A stretch of 49,192 bases of DNA from Sergeia podlipaevii (lineage: Eukaryota > Euglenozoa > Kinetoplastea > Trypanosomatida > Trypanosomatidae): assembly GCA_030849805.1 (NCBI GenBank), contig JASANZ010002123.1, positions 1-49,192 on the forward strand, given 5' to 3'. Of this stretch, positions 38,711 through 48,917 are shown one piece after another. Each line of letters begins with the position of its first letter. Positions within the stretch are counted from its first letter, which is position 1. Position numbers and translations under genes: made by a program. The notes under the pieces were generated by a model. The model was not told where the DNA came from. It did not search any database and was given only the letters and a program-made list of their open reading frames with translations.

Positions 38711-40648
38711 TCACACAGTCTCTGCGTTACTACTACTATTCACGCTAGTTTCTTGGGTGCTCTCAATCGGCCCAAACATCGCAGTCACTGTTGCACATCC
38801 GTCGTCGTCGTGTGTCCTCTGGGTCATACCATCTACAACAGCAATTTTCGTGACAACATCTTTTGTCGGTGAGGCAAGCAGCTCAGGCGGCGGCATTAGC
38901 ACCACCAACTCCAGCAGCCTGGAGTCGTTCCTCACCATCAGCGGCGCTAGCAAAAGGCACGCCGTTAGATGAAACCCAAACGTAAAGATAAACGCCGCCC
39001 CGTATCCAAACTGATCTGCCAAGTAGCCGCCCAATATCGCAGTCCCAGACCAACCCGCGGACTGAATAGATTCAACGGCATTCCACCGGCCTCGTTTGCG
39101 CTCATGTACAATGTCCATAATGAGCGCGCGCGATAACCCGGCAGAGGCATTCATGAAGGCACCACGCACTACATAGGCGACGCACATCACCCACTTCACC
39201 GCATTGCCTCGCACGAGCGCCATCCAGAGCAGAACGAAGGTACCTATCACCTTCGGAGGCAGTAACGCACGCACACGGCCATAGCGCTCCCCAACCGCAC
39301 CACCAATCAGCGCTAAGGAAGCGACGACAAGTGCGTTGGTGATGTTGAGACCAGCTAGAGAAGAGGGACTAACGTGATACAGCATCATCATGAAAAGAGG
39401 AAAGTACTGGGTTGTCATACCGCTGCCAAACGTCATGATCACATCAGAAACGACAACAAATACAGGGTAGCGTTTTAGTGGAATCCACTCCATGATCTTC
39501 CGCCGCAGCCCACTTGCCTCCAGCAGTTCGTGGTCAATGTAGGAGTACTCAGCATCATGGGGCACTTCTGCTGGCTCATTACGCGCGCCTGGCACCGCCC
39601 TCTTCCTTTCAAATCCACCGTCAACAGCGCCACCACTGACTGTAGTGGTGCCGATATTGCGTACACTGTCACAGTGCTGCTGTTGTGGTTGCACGAGGAT
39701 GTCATCGTTATCGCTTCTTGTGTGGCCCTCCGCCTCAGCTGTGTCACTGTCGTGGAGAGTAAGTGTGTCGTCCATAGCGGCACCGCGCAGGCGAAGGTCC
39801 TCCATTAGGTATCTCTCATCCTCCTCCAGAGATCGCGCAATGATCGTACTGTTGCCTCTCAGTACTCTGTCGACAGCAGCAGGAGCAGCCACCGTGTTTT
39901 CCGCCTCGTCACTTGTTGCTGCCACCACTGTTACTTCATCCGCGTGGACAAGAGCGCCTCCGACAGTCAACACGCCCTTTTCCTTTGACCACGGGAGTGG
40001 CTGAAACAAATACAAAAAGGTCACCATAGACGCCAGGTGCAAGACCAGACCCGCAGTCATCACCAGTCTCAGGACCGGCACGGTCCACTCGTTGCCGCTC
40101 AGAGAGAGCAGCGTCGCGCACAAGAGGAGACCCGCAATAGGGCCAGACGCCTCACAGCTGAACTTCAGACTGTAGAGGCGATCCCGCTCGCCGGTGGGCA
40201 CACACTGAGCAAAGGTTGACTCAATGCAGGTAAAGCTAAAGCCCATGTAGGTACCCTCAAAGCACTGCGCAAGTATCAGTATCCACGTGCTCTCCATCCA
40301 GATACCCGCTAAAACAACAAGCAGGGTCGTCATACCCCAAAGCACCGCCCCCTGCAGCGTGCGAGAGGGGCCTATCAACTTGTCAGCGATATAGCCGCTA
40401 ACGAAGGCTGTGGAAAGTTCAAACAAGCCATTCACACCGGCCATGAGCCCCACGTATAGGTTGCTCCGGCCAAACAAAATGTAGATAAAAGGGGTCCACG
40501 TGTTAAACATCCAGATGGAGGTCGCCACGCTGTTAGTAAACACAAATAATATGATCACACCTGCCATCGACTGCGAAAACGGTGGCACCGCGTACGCCAC
40601 GCGCAGTTCTGCTATCTTATTCCTGATCCTCTCCATAGCAGACGTCAT
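38711..40648 (-). CDS. major facilitator superfamily transporter
   Basis: 645 residues with about 12 hydrophobic helices in two sets. The first six (about 25-220) include the MFS A-type loop GYIADKLIGPSRTLQGA between helices 2 and 3 and a motif-rich fourth/fifth helix region (CFEGTYMGFSFTCIESTF). A charged, disordered loop of about 170 residues (222-390), rich in Asp, Glu, Thr and Gln, separates the halves. The second half repeats the A-type loop as GGAVGERYGRVRALLPP and contains GLSRALIMDIVHERKRGRWNAVESIQS, typical of the MFS loop 10/11. The substrate cannot be told from sequence. The final 60 residues are cytosolic. A pyrimidine-rich tract and AG at 40655-40656 give only 6 nt to the ATG at 40646-40648; a second ATG four codons later is an alternative start. 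Confidence 0.85.
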   Translation of the reverse strand: MTSAMERIRNKIAELRVAYAVPPFSQSMAGVIILFVFTNSVATSIWMFNTWTPFIYILFGRSNLYVGLMAGVNGLFELSTAFVSGYIADKLIGPSRTLQGAVLWGMTTLLVVLAGIWMESTWILILAQCFEGTYMGFSFTCIESTFAQCVPTGERDRLYSLKFSCEASGPIAGLLLCATLLSLSGNEWTVPVLRLVMTAGLVLHLASMVTFLYLFQPLPWSKEKGVLTVGGALVHADEVTVVAATSDEAENTVAAPAAVDRVLRGNSTIIARSLEEDERYLMEDLRLRGAAMDDTLTLHDSDTAEAEGHTRSDNDDILVQPQQQHCDSVRNIGTTTVSGGAVDGGFERKRAVPGARNEPAEVPHDAEYSYIDHELLEASGLRRKIMEWIPLKRYPVFVVVSDVIMTFGSGMTTQYFPLFMMMLYHVSPSSLAGLNITNALVVASLALIGGAVGERYGRVRALLPPKVIGTFVLLWMALVRGNAVKWVMCVAYVVRGAFMNASAGLSRALIMDIVHERKRGRWNAVESIQSAGWSGTAILGGYLADQFGYGAAFIFTFGFHLTACLLLAPLMVRNDSRLLELVVLMPPPELLASPTKDVVTKIAVVDGMTQRTHDDDGCATVTAMFGPIESTQETSVNSSSNAETV

Positions 40649-40654
40649 GGAAGA

Positions 40655-40656
40655 CT
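40655..40656 (-). promoter_or_regulatory. putative trans-splice acceptor of the MFS gene
   Basis: The minus strand reads cttcgctcttcttttAG, then 6 nt, then ATG. This supports the start chosen for the transporter. Confidence 0.55.
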
Positions 40657-42986
40657 AAAAGAAGAGCGAAGAAAAATGAGAGATTAATACAAACAAGCAA
40701 ATAGGAAAAAAAAAATAGAGCCTTGTGTCGCGGACACAAAAGTTCACGTGATTTTCTATCAATAACTGTAGCTATTGATATTTGTGCTCTTCCCCCCCCC
40801 CCTCCTTCTTGATACAACAGTAGCAGCAACAACAAGAGCGATCAAAAATGGGTAACAGTTGACTGAGTTGCTGCTCCTGGAGAAAACTAGTATAGACGTC
40901 TTTCCTTCTACTATATGTAACAGCAGTAGTAGCTTTTCTTTTTAAAAAAAATGGTATATATATTAGAGAAAGAGTCTGCGCGACTGAGAAAACTGTAAAT
41001 AAAAAAGATTTAAATGTGTACTATATGTAGGCATATACAGCGTATATGCGTGTTTGTTCATCCATAGACGGTGGACGGTAATGTGCATGCGCAAGTATAT
41101 TTGTGGTTGCCAACAAGATATCCAGCGCAGCGCAAAAGGAAAGAGAAAGAGGAAGGTGAAAAAAAAAAAAAATCATGAGATGAATGTCCAGACTCTATTG
41201 ACAACACACATATACTACGTCTCTACATACAATTCAACTGTGCTGCGCAGGATTATTACTGATATTGTGTGCTTTCATACCCAAGTATTCTGTTGGACAG
41301 GTGGTTGTGATAAAGATAGTGTTACATTTTGTATCGCTGGCACGTTTGCAATGCAGGCAATGTTGTTGTTGTTGTTGCTGTTGTTTGTTTTTTGTCGTCG
41401 TCGCTGCCGTTCGTGCCGCTTCCAATGCCCATTTCCTTTTCTTTTTTTCCGTTTCTTTCTTTCTTCCTCGTTTGCTTGCTTGCTTTTTTTTATTGCATTG
41501 ATAAATGCACTTATCTGCACAAAGCGTCTTGATTTGCCGTAACTCTGATCATATTCGCAGCTGCCTACATCCCTTCGCTTCTGCATTTGCCGAGTGATTG
41601 CATTACATAGCTTCCTGCAAATGTGATCACTTTTCCCACAGCAGGATATAAAATACTGAAAAAGAAAAGAAAGGGGAAAAAACGCACACGATTTCTCACT
41701 TTTTTTTCTTCTCTTTGAAGGCGCAAGTACAACGAACATACATCCAGATATGTGCCTTGGGTATTAGTTAGCACGATAAGCACACATACACACACACACA
41801 CTCACAGACATACAAACATGTGTAAACACACAGAACTCAACGTATAGATAAGCAAATAAATAAAAAATGTAAGGATGTATAAGTGTAAATGGAAAAAATA
41901 AATAAGCCTTTTTGTCGCTGTAGTTCTTCCCGGGACGCACCTTTGCGCTTTCCTTTTCTTCCTCTTTATTCTCTTCTCCTTGCCTTCCTGGCTATTCCCC
42001 ATTGCTTCTAGGTAAAAATGAAAAAAAAAAAAGCAGAAAAAGGTGAGACAGAAAATCTAAATTTACAAGTCGCAACTTCATATGCGCTTTCGAAAAGCTA
42101 CTCATACAAGAGCGCACACACACACACATGCACATGCTTGAAATAAAAACCAACAACTTCTTTAAAGAATACATATGAAACAAGAACATATAAACCAAAT
42201 TCAAAAAAAAAAAGTGCGGGAAGGAGCAAATTTGCTACCAAAAACATAATTCCATAAAAGAAAGGCATCATTTAAGGAACAAAAAGAAAAGAAAAAGACA
42301 AAAAGAAACTGTGAGGTGGTAGTTTCCGCAACAACAACAACAGTTTACATCAACGAATAAACTGGGAATAGCATTACTTATAAGAGAAGATAAAAATAGA
42401 AGCAACAGATGCACAGCAAAAAGAGGTTTTTAATAGCAAAACAAAAAGAAAAGGAACTCCCTCTAATGATTCCCTTACAACAGCACAAAGCGTGAGTGTG
42501 CTCATATTGTGTCTCTATGGAAAGAAAACGATCGCACATACATAATCAATACAACATCGTGTTTTTGTTTTGTTCGACTGACAAAACAATTGCTGTTAAA
42601 AAAAAAAAAACGTTTTTTTTATTATTTAACTTTGCTCCTCATAGCAAAAACTTTTTATAATGACAAAAAGGATCAACAAATATGCTAGGAAGAGAGGGAA
42701 TCATAACATTTGAAAAAAAAAATCATAAATTGGTACAGGAAACGTGATATAATCCTGGTACCTTCAATAAATGTTCAACTCATAAACTCCTGCACAGCAC
42801 TTGCTTAGTGCTTTGCACTCTGCTGAAGGGAAGTACCCCCGTGCATGAATATACAATGCATACGCGTGTGTGTGTATGTGTAGGGGGGGTATGTATATGC
42901 GTACATTTCGCATGGCTGCTGCCTGTCATGCCATCACATCAACAGCATCATCGCTGCCCTTCTCTCGAGTAGTTACACATGATAAA

Positions 42987-42987
42987 G

Positions 42988-43024
<37 letters not shown>
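42987..43024. repeat. compound (CA)n(TA)n microsatellite
   Basis: CA units run into about thirteen TA units, the same arrangement as at 15284-15322. Confidence 0.9.
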
Positions 43025-43432
43025 GCTTGTACCAGCCACATTAACGCCAAAGACAAACTTGTAGCAAAAGAGAAGTCGAACTTAAAAACATTTTTTTTTG
43101 GAAAAAAAAAAATAGAGAAAAAAAATAGAATCTATCCACAGTAGATTTATCAAAAATAAAATAAAAAAATGCTCTTCCGCTTGAATATACGCGCGTATAG
43201 ATATAAAAATACAAATGTATATATATTCTACGAACCTTTCTTTATCCAACTTCATTGTTGCCCTCCAGCTATTCATTCTTCTTTTCCTCTTCTCCATCTA
43301 CTTTCCCTCTCCCAACACATACACGATCTTGTCTGTCTACATGAGTTGTTACTATCGCCCCTCTTCTTCCCTTCTGTATTTTTTTTTCCTTTCTATTTAT
43401 TTTTTTTCTTCGCCATCACTCAGCACAGCGAG

Positions 43433-44878
43433 TCATGCGCGAAGTTGGCTAATGTAATCCCCAAACACCTGCCAGGCAAGAAAGATAGTCGGGTTTGGAG
43501 CTTTCACAGCTACAACCTCTTCACTCAGTGAAACACTCGACTGAAAGCGAAACTGAAGTATGTACTCATCCTTGATGTACTTGGTAGACAGCCCAGACCG
43601 AGCCCCCTTCAGCACTCCAGAATGAGAAAGGCGCCGCTCCACGTACTTATGCCCTCTGCCACCAGCTGTAACTGATACGAGGTCACTCAAGGGGAAGAAG
43701 CGACGAATATTGTGACTGTTTGCGTGTCGGCGCCAACAAAAAACGGCCTCAGGTACCCCGCTTGCCCCTGACTTGCTCGCCATATTTCTACTGAGCGTCA
43801 TTGGTGCTGTAGAGTCCGCACTGGTAGGTAGAGCGTCGCTCCCGGCAACGGTGCCGCTGTTGAGGTCTAAAAAGCAAATAATAAAAAAGCGCTCGTGTGG
43901 GGGGCCGCTAGGCACAAACTTGAGCAGTGGCGTGCCCCTCGCAAGGTACTCGTCAAAGGCCAGCACGACTTCTGGTCTCAACTGCAGGCCGCCCACGCGA
44001 CGTTGAATGTGACGAAAAAACATAACGTTCTCAATGATGGCCTCAAGCAGAAAGCTTGCGTGTACTGGTGGAAACCCCGGTTGCACCCCTTGCGAGGATG
44101 GCATTGTCACTACCTGCTGCTGTTGTTGCTGCGGGTAGAAGCTGCCTTGATTAGATGTATTACCGCTATACATACGCTGCTGCTGCTGCCTTAGCTGCCC
44201 ATGTAAAGTAGGAGACACAAGATCCGAAGGTGGAAACGAGGTGTAAGGTGGAGCAGAGCTCGCCCCACGACCCCCGCTTGGTGGTACAACGCGACGCTTC
44301 TGTGGTTGTGGCGGAGCCCACTGCTGCTGCCACCGGTCTATATCTGGCTGTGCATGTGTCTCTGCTCTTGCCCCGGCACCTCCTTGACTCCATTGGGCAT
44401 CGTCATACCCAGCGACCCCATTCCCATCCAAGTTATCGTAGCTACCAACCTCCTCGCTATATCCAACTTGCGGTTGCCGTTGCTGAACGTAGCCATCAGC
44501 ATTTTGAGAAGAGCCTGCTGCTGCCCTATGCCACTGCTGTCCGTCCGCACTGTCGTGTGTCTGAGCAAAAGCTGGATCATAATGGTACTGCTGCTGTTGT
44601 TGTTGTTTCCGTTGCTCTTGTGTAAAGGCGCGATAGCGGCCTCTACCGCCACTGCTGCCCTGACTATGCGGAGGACGTCGATTGCCACCGTCGTTGTAGC
44701 TATAACTACTCTTCTGCATGGTTTTGTTGCCGGTACCGCTGCTGAAATAGCGCTGATTGCTAGCCCTCTCGTACGTCTCAGTACCACCACCAGCCTGATA
44801 TGAACTTGCACTGCCTCCTGCACGCCCGGCACCGTAGGCATAATCGGCGCCACTGTCGTTGCTGCTGTTGTACTCCAT
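43433..44878 (-). CDS. Gln-rich protein with a C-terminal PH-like domain
   Basis: 481 residues from the first ATG. The frame extends 21 codons upstream only to a GTG, so I start at MEYNSSND (44876-44878). Residues 1-270 are disordered and rich in Gln, Gly, Ser and Tyr, with several Gln runs, like proteins that enter RNA granules or condensates. Residues about 285-481 look folded. A helix (FLLEAIIENVMFFRHIQRRVGG) leads into TPLLKFVPSGPPHERFFIICFLD, then VFCWRR, then FFPLSDLVSVTAGG and a last helix (FLAWQVFGDYISQL). This strand order plus closing helix fits the PH-like domains that recur in kinetoplastid cytoskeletal and kinesin-like proteins; that is pattern recognition, not a database match. 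No catalytic motif is present and the function is unknown. Confidence 0.72.
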   Translation of the reverse strand: MEYNSSNDSGADYAYGAGRAGGSASSYQAGGGTETYERASNQRYFSSGTGNKTMQKSSYSYNDGGNRRPPHSQGSSGGRGRYRAFTQEQRKQQQQQQYHYDPAFAQTHDSADGQQWHRAAAGSSQNADGYVQQRQPQVGYSEEVGSYDNLDGNGVAGYDDAQWSQGGAGARAETHAQPDIDRWQQQWAPPQPQKRRVVPPSGGRGASSAPPYTSFPPSDLVSPTLHGQLRQQQQRMYSGNTSNQGSFYPQQQQQQVVTMPSSQGVQPGFPPVHASFLLEAIIENVMFFRHIQRRVGGLQLRPEVVLAFDEYLARGTPLLKFVPSGPPHERFFIICFLDLNSGTVAGSDALPTSADSTAPMTLSRNMASKSGASGVPEAVFCWRRHANSHNIRRFFPLSDLVSVTAGGRGHKYVERRLSHSGVLKGARSGLSTKYIKDEYILQFRFQSSVSLSEEVVAVKAPNPTIFLAWQVFGDYISQLRA

Positions 44879-45932
44879 GTTGCCGATCCAAGTGTCTCGT
44901 GCTCTAGACACTGCCTGAAAACGTGGCTCCACCGTGTCCACAATGGATGTCAGTCTCTACAAGAATTTTTTTTTACAAAAAGCAACTAGCTATGGGCACA
45001 ACGGTACGTCTATCAAGCAATACCGTAACAAAAAAGAATATGTTGATAGTGCAGAGATGTAAGAGGAGCTTATCACTGGCGCTCCGTCACAAGGTCTCAC
45101 TTTTGTGGAATATATATATATATATATATATATTTATATTTATGTATTTATTTATTTCTGCCCCTTCCTTCCTTCCTGTCTTTCTTTTCTTCTTTTGGGC
45201 TTTGTTATGGAGAATTTATTGTAAGTGCGATGTCAGAAAAGAAATGATAAGCAAGAAAAGAGAAAATAACAATAAAAAACTGTTGGAGTGAAAAAAAAAA
45301 TAAGTAAAAAGAGAAAAACGAGTATATAGAGAAAAAAAAAAGAGAAGAGATAAGAGAGAAAAGGAAAAAAAAAAAAAAGAGAGCGTAGGATGCCTTACTT
45401 TTGGTATATTTCTTTATATATCTCCTAAGCTATGCTTTCCTTTTTTATTTTAATTTTAGGTGTTATTGTCATTGTAAAAACAAAAAGATGGAAAAGAAAA
45501 TAAAATGTAAAAGGCCTTCAGTCAAGCAGCATTCTGTACATTCGTATTAACGCATTCAAGTGGTCATTGGCCTAATGCCACTGCAAGCTACTTTTCTTTA
45601 TTTATATATATATGTATTTCCACCTCAGTGGTCATGCCACAAATGTGCCGTGCCTTCAAACAGTATGCATTACACTATAGCTGCGTATAGCTTAAAAGTG
45701 CATTTTGTTGTTGTGATGTGGGGATTGTTATGTATTATCATCATATAGCAAAATGAAAAAAGAAACAACCAAGATATTTTACAACTCTTCGCCCTACCCA
45801 CCACCCTCGTCCTGTAGTACTCTCACTCTCTCTATCTCTAGCATAAATGTGCAATCAGCAGAGTATTTCTCAATATAAAAGAAAAAGAGAGAGGAGTCCC
45901 ATTCTAGTATCGTATTGTTGCCGCTGCTGATG
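44879..45932. other. intergenic between the J-protein and the PH-like protein
   Basis: About 1 kb with a (TA)n tract at about 45110-45133, TATTTATTT repeats after it, and A-rich DNA. It holds the J-protein 3' UTR and a weak acceptor region for the PH-like gene (AG near 44958). No supportable gene. Confidence 0.6.
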
Positions 45933-47114
45933 CTAGGCCTGGTGCTGCAATACCTTCCAGTACTCTACACACAGCCGAGATGGCACAAACAGTTGCGCCG
46001 CATTCATCACAGAAAAATCTTCTTCAAATTTGGGGGCCCATCGCCTCTCCGCGTACTTGCGCTTCGCAGCAACATTGGGGCTCAGTGGAGTGGGCAAGGG
46101 GCTAGCACGGCGCAGCGTAGCTGTCTCCATGTATCGCTCCCGTGAGGCCCACAAGAGCAGTTCCTCCTCATCACAGTGTCGGGGAATATACGCCGCCAGC
46201 GCGGCCCGCCCATCCTCCTCTGTACCACCAAAACGCAGCGCCTTGACCACGTGATGCGCATGCATACTACCACTACTAGTGGGTGGTGTCTGCTTGCTCG
46301 CATTGCTACCACCACCACCTCCTCCACTTGCTTTAAGAGACCCGAGATCAAATAAAAAGTTCTTGGCCCTGTCTTGCTCCTCGACGCCATACAAGTCTCG
46401 GTGTAGAACACACTCTACAGTAAACCTACGGTCCGCACAGGGGCCAGCAGCAGCAGCAGCGTCGTCATCGGTGTCTGCCCCCCTCATGGCGCCACTTCTA
46501 TAGTTCCACCACCTACTATGTACGCTGGAGCCTACAAGCAAGAGAAGAAGCATCAACAGCATCACACCAAAGCCACGTGTTACACTGCGCCGCTGAGCAG
46601 CCCTCGCGTTCCTGTGCCGCTCTGCAAACTGGGCCTGCTTGTCAGGCTTCTTCTGGACCTCCTTCTGTTCGCCGCCATTGCCTTCCGCGCCAGTCGCCGC
46701 CGCTTCTGCCTCAGAAGCCCACGGAAAAGCCATGTTGACACACTCCGTTTGCAGCGACCGCGCTGCTGCCATCCTCGCAGCCCTGAGCAGCAGCAGCATG
46801 CCGATAGCCTTGGCAATGCTTGCTGCCGACGGCATTGTTTCACCACAGCTTTCATAGGAGCGCACTCCCGCCTCACCATTCATATTGTAAATAGAGCGCT
46901 TGCTTGAGTCCTTGAGCACTTCATAGGCTCGCATCACCACCAGACACGCCTGTGCAGCGTCCTTGTCATCGCCACACTTGTCGGGGTGAAGCTTTAACGT
47001 AAGGCGATAGTAGCTTCGCCTGATGATTGCGTCATCCGCATCGCGTGGCACTAGCAAAACAGCATAATAGTCATTGGGGTTGCTTAGGATGCGTCGCACA
47101 TCAGCCTCCGCCAT
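45933..47114 (-). CDS. membrane-anchored J-domain protein
   Basis: 393 residues. A J domain sits at the N-terminus (about 13-80: DYYAVLLVPRDADDAIIRRSYYRL and the HPD motif His43-Pro44-Asp45), which stimulates an Hsp70 ATPase. It lacks the Gly/Phe and zinc regions of type I/II DnaJ proteins, so it is a type III J-protein. A hydrophobic stretch (GFGVMLLMLLLLLVGSSV, 181-198) is a likely transmembrane helix, and a weaker one lies at about 101-112. The part after the helix (about 225-393) has Gly- and Asp-rich loops and a mixed segment (KRKYAERRWAPKFEEDFSV); no known domain is evident. Topology and organelle (ER or mitochondrion) cannot be decided from sequence alone. Between J domain and helix the chain is Ala/Glu/Lys/Gln-rich. 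The start follows a pyrimidine-rich tract and AG at 47145-47146, 30 nt upstream. Confidence 0.82.
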   Translation of the reverse strand: MAEADVRRILSNPNDYYAVLLVPRDADDAIIRRSYYRLTLKLHPDKCGDDKDAAQACLVVMRAYEVLKDSSKRSIYNMNGEAGVRSYESCGETMPSAASIAKAIGMLLLLRAARMAAARSLQTECVNMAFPWASEAEAAATGAEGNGGEQKEVQKKPDKQAQFAERHRNARAAQRRSVTRGFGVMLLMLLLLLVGSSVHSRWWNYRSGAMRGADTDDDAAAAAGPCADRRFTVECVLHRDLYGVEEQDRAKNFLFDLGSLKASGGGGGGSNASKQTPPTSSGSMHAHHVVKALRFGGTEEDGRAALAAYIPRHCDEEELLLWASRERYMETATLRRASPLPTPLSPNVAAKRKYAERRWAPKFEEDFSVMNAAQLFVPSRLCVEYWKVLQHQA

Positions 47115-48114
47115 TGCTCAGGTTACTCTTTCCTTTCCTTTTTTCTTAAAAAGGAAATGAAGGATATAGGTAGCCACTCGTAATTTTTTTTTTTTTAAGG
47201 TAATGATGATTGATAAACTTTCTTTCGCTCTTTTGATGTTTGTTACTATCGATACGCCTCCAATATTTGATAAATATATTGTAATTTAAAAAAAGGAATT
47301 GCGCGTATCAGTGTGTTCGTGACGTATGACGAGCACAAACTAACTGGCTACCTTGTCTCTCTCTCTCTCTCTCTCTGCGAAGAGCAGTGCCGCAGCAAGA
47401 AGGCAAATATACCAGTAAATGTACCTAGCACTCTATAGATGTGAGACAATTAGAATGTAAAAAAAAAAAAAAAAATGAAGGACGCAAATAAAGCGAAATC
47501 ACGATTTGAAGCATGTGAAAAAACAAAAAAAAAAGGAAAAAAAACATATATACAATTTAATGAGTAGTGCTTGGTATTCGACTGCGTGCATCGACGAGAA
47601 GAGCATATACGTATATACTGCATCTACGAAGCCTCCAGTGCTCCGTTCATTCCGTCCTTAAAAGGAAAAATGAAAAAAAAGAAGAAGGGAAATTACGCCT
47701 CGCAGTAAGCAAATGCAATTTGTTGTTGTTGTTGTTGTTATTGCTTGTTGTGTTTTTTATAACGCGGATCAGATAAATTTAAAAAAAAAAATTGTAGATA
47801 GAAAATGAGAAAAGGAAAACGGGAGAGGGTATATAGGGAGGAAAAAAAAATTGAACAACAAAAAGCAACAAATAGGTTACCAATGACCGTGCCACTTGAT
47901 TTTCCTCTCTCGCTCTTTATCAGCAACATACATTCAATAAGCAAGATACAAATGTATCTTGCTTCTAATCTTCTTCTCAGTTGCTTTGCTGCTTCGCTCT
48001 GTTACATTTTTTTAAATACTCGCTTTCTCTCTCTCCGACTCTCCTCACCTTCTACGCCTCTTTAAGAAAAAAAAGACAACAGACAGGCACACGCATCCAC
48101 AAATATATGTAATG
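47115..48114. other. intergenic between eIF3g and the J-protein
   Basis: About 1 kb, AT-rich, with (CT)n at about 47356-47379 on the plus strand, an A17 run near 47459-47475 and (TTG)n near 47719-47740. It contains the eIF3g 3' UTR and the J-protein acceptor. No supportable gene. Confidence 0.6.
47356..47379. repeat. (CT)n tract
   Basis: About eleven CT units on the plus strand in the eIF3g-to-J-protein spacer. Confidence 0.85.
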
Positions 48115-48906
48115 TTAACCGCGCTTCTCAGAAGCGGGACTGACCTTCATGACCACACTCTTGAACCTGTATGTGCTCTTCTTGAGCGCAAGAGTAGCCA
48201 TCTTCGCGTCAGCAAAGGTGATGAAGGCATAGCCCTTGCACTGTCCAGTAACCCTATCAGTGCCAATGTACACGTTCTTGACCTCGCAGTCGGAAGTGGT
48301 GAAGATGTTCTCGAGGTTCTCCCGAGTGACGTCATCCGAGACATTGGTGACGCGAATACGGCAATCTGTGGAGTCCCTGGACGCATCCTTGTTCTGTGCC
48401 TGACCGCGAGAGCCGCCCCAGGTGGCGCCAGCGCCAGACGGCTCGGTTGCTGCCGCCTGTCGCTCCGTCGCCTGCTTGGCGGCCATATCGCGCTCTACAA
48501 TGGCAAGGTGTGGGTCCGTCACGGAGACGTTCGAGGCAGCCACCTCATTGAGCAGTCTCTTCACCTCCGCTCGGCTCTCACGCTCATACTGGTCCACGGA
48601 GCCCATTTCTAGTGCAATTGGAGGCTCGTGAGAGACCATGGTGGACTGGTCGCCAACTGCCTTACCAAAGGGCTTGAACTTGGCACGAATGTCAGCAGCG
48701 CATATGGGCCTGGTAACGTGGTAAGTGCGCACTTTCTGGATGATCTCGTACTTGTTACCATCCGCGTCGGCCTCGATGATCGTCTTCCTCGGTGCGTGCT
48801 CCCACACGTCCTCGTCGTCTTGATAGTAGTCATCCTCATCAAGGTACTCCTCGTCCTCAACTTCGCGGTTGAACGTGGTGTCCTCAGCTGTCCAGTTAGC
48901 AGTCAT
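48115..48906 (-). CDS. eIF3g: translation initiation factor eIF3 subunit G
   Basis: 263 residues. The N-terminal part (WTAEDTTFNREVEDEEYLDEDD, then GNKYEIIQKVRTYHVTR) resembles the eIF3g region that contacts eIF3i. The C-terminus is a canonical RRM (about 180-256) with RNP2 IRVTNV (about 183-188) and RNP1 KGYAFITF (about 223-230). eIF3g is a peripheral eIF3 subunit that joins the 40S-bound complex and promotes scanning and reinitiation. Animal and yeast eIF3g have a CCHC-type zinc knuckle between these parts; the linker here has a single Cys (in RPICAAD) and Ala/Gln-rich sequence, so that knuckle is absent. The start is well defined: pyrimidine tract plus AG at 48916-48917, then 9 nt to the ATG at 48904-48906. 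It is the first gene of the window in transcription order. Confidence 0.85.
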   Translation of the reverse strand: MTANWTAEDTTFNREVEDEEYLDEDDYYQDDEDVWEHAPRKTIIEADADGNKYEIIQKVRTYHVTRPICAADIRAKFKPFGKAVGDQSTMVSHEPPIALEMGSVDQYERESRAEVKRLLNEVAASNVSVTDPHLAIVERDMAAKQATERQAAATEPSGAGATWGGSRGQAQNKDASRDSTDCRIRVTNVSDDVTRENLENIFTTSDCEVKNVYIGTDRVTGQCKGYAFITFADAKMATLALKKSTYRFKSVVMKVSPASEKRG

Positions 48907-48915
48907 GATTGCTTG

Positions 48916-48917
48916 CT
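48916..48917 (-). promoter_or_regulatory. putative trans-splice acceptor of eIF3g
   Basis: The minus strand reads ccccttttttctctcctacAG, a textbook pyrimidine tract and acceptor, 9 nt upstream of the ATG. Confidence 0.7.

Larger units (their letters stand above)
40649..43432. other. intergenic between the PH-like protein and the MFS transporter
   Basis: About 2.8 kb, second longest gap. It is AT-rich with (TTG)n near 41360-41392, CA tracts near 41785-41802, and a compound (CA)n(TA)n at 42987-43024. A minus-strand frame of 154 codons at 41275-41739 has mixed composition, but it is preceded by short upstream ATGs and lacks a good acceptor, so I do not call it. A GC-richer stretch at 41054-41420 is otherwise unexplained. 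Confidence 0.55.
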
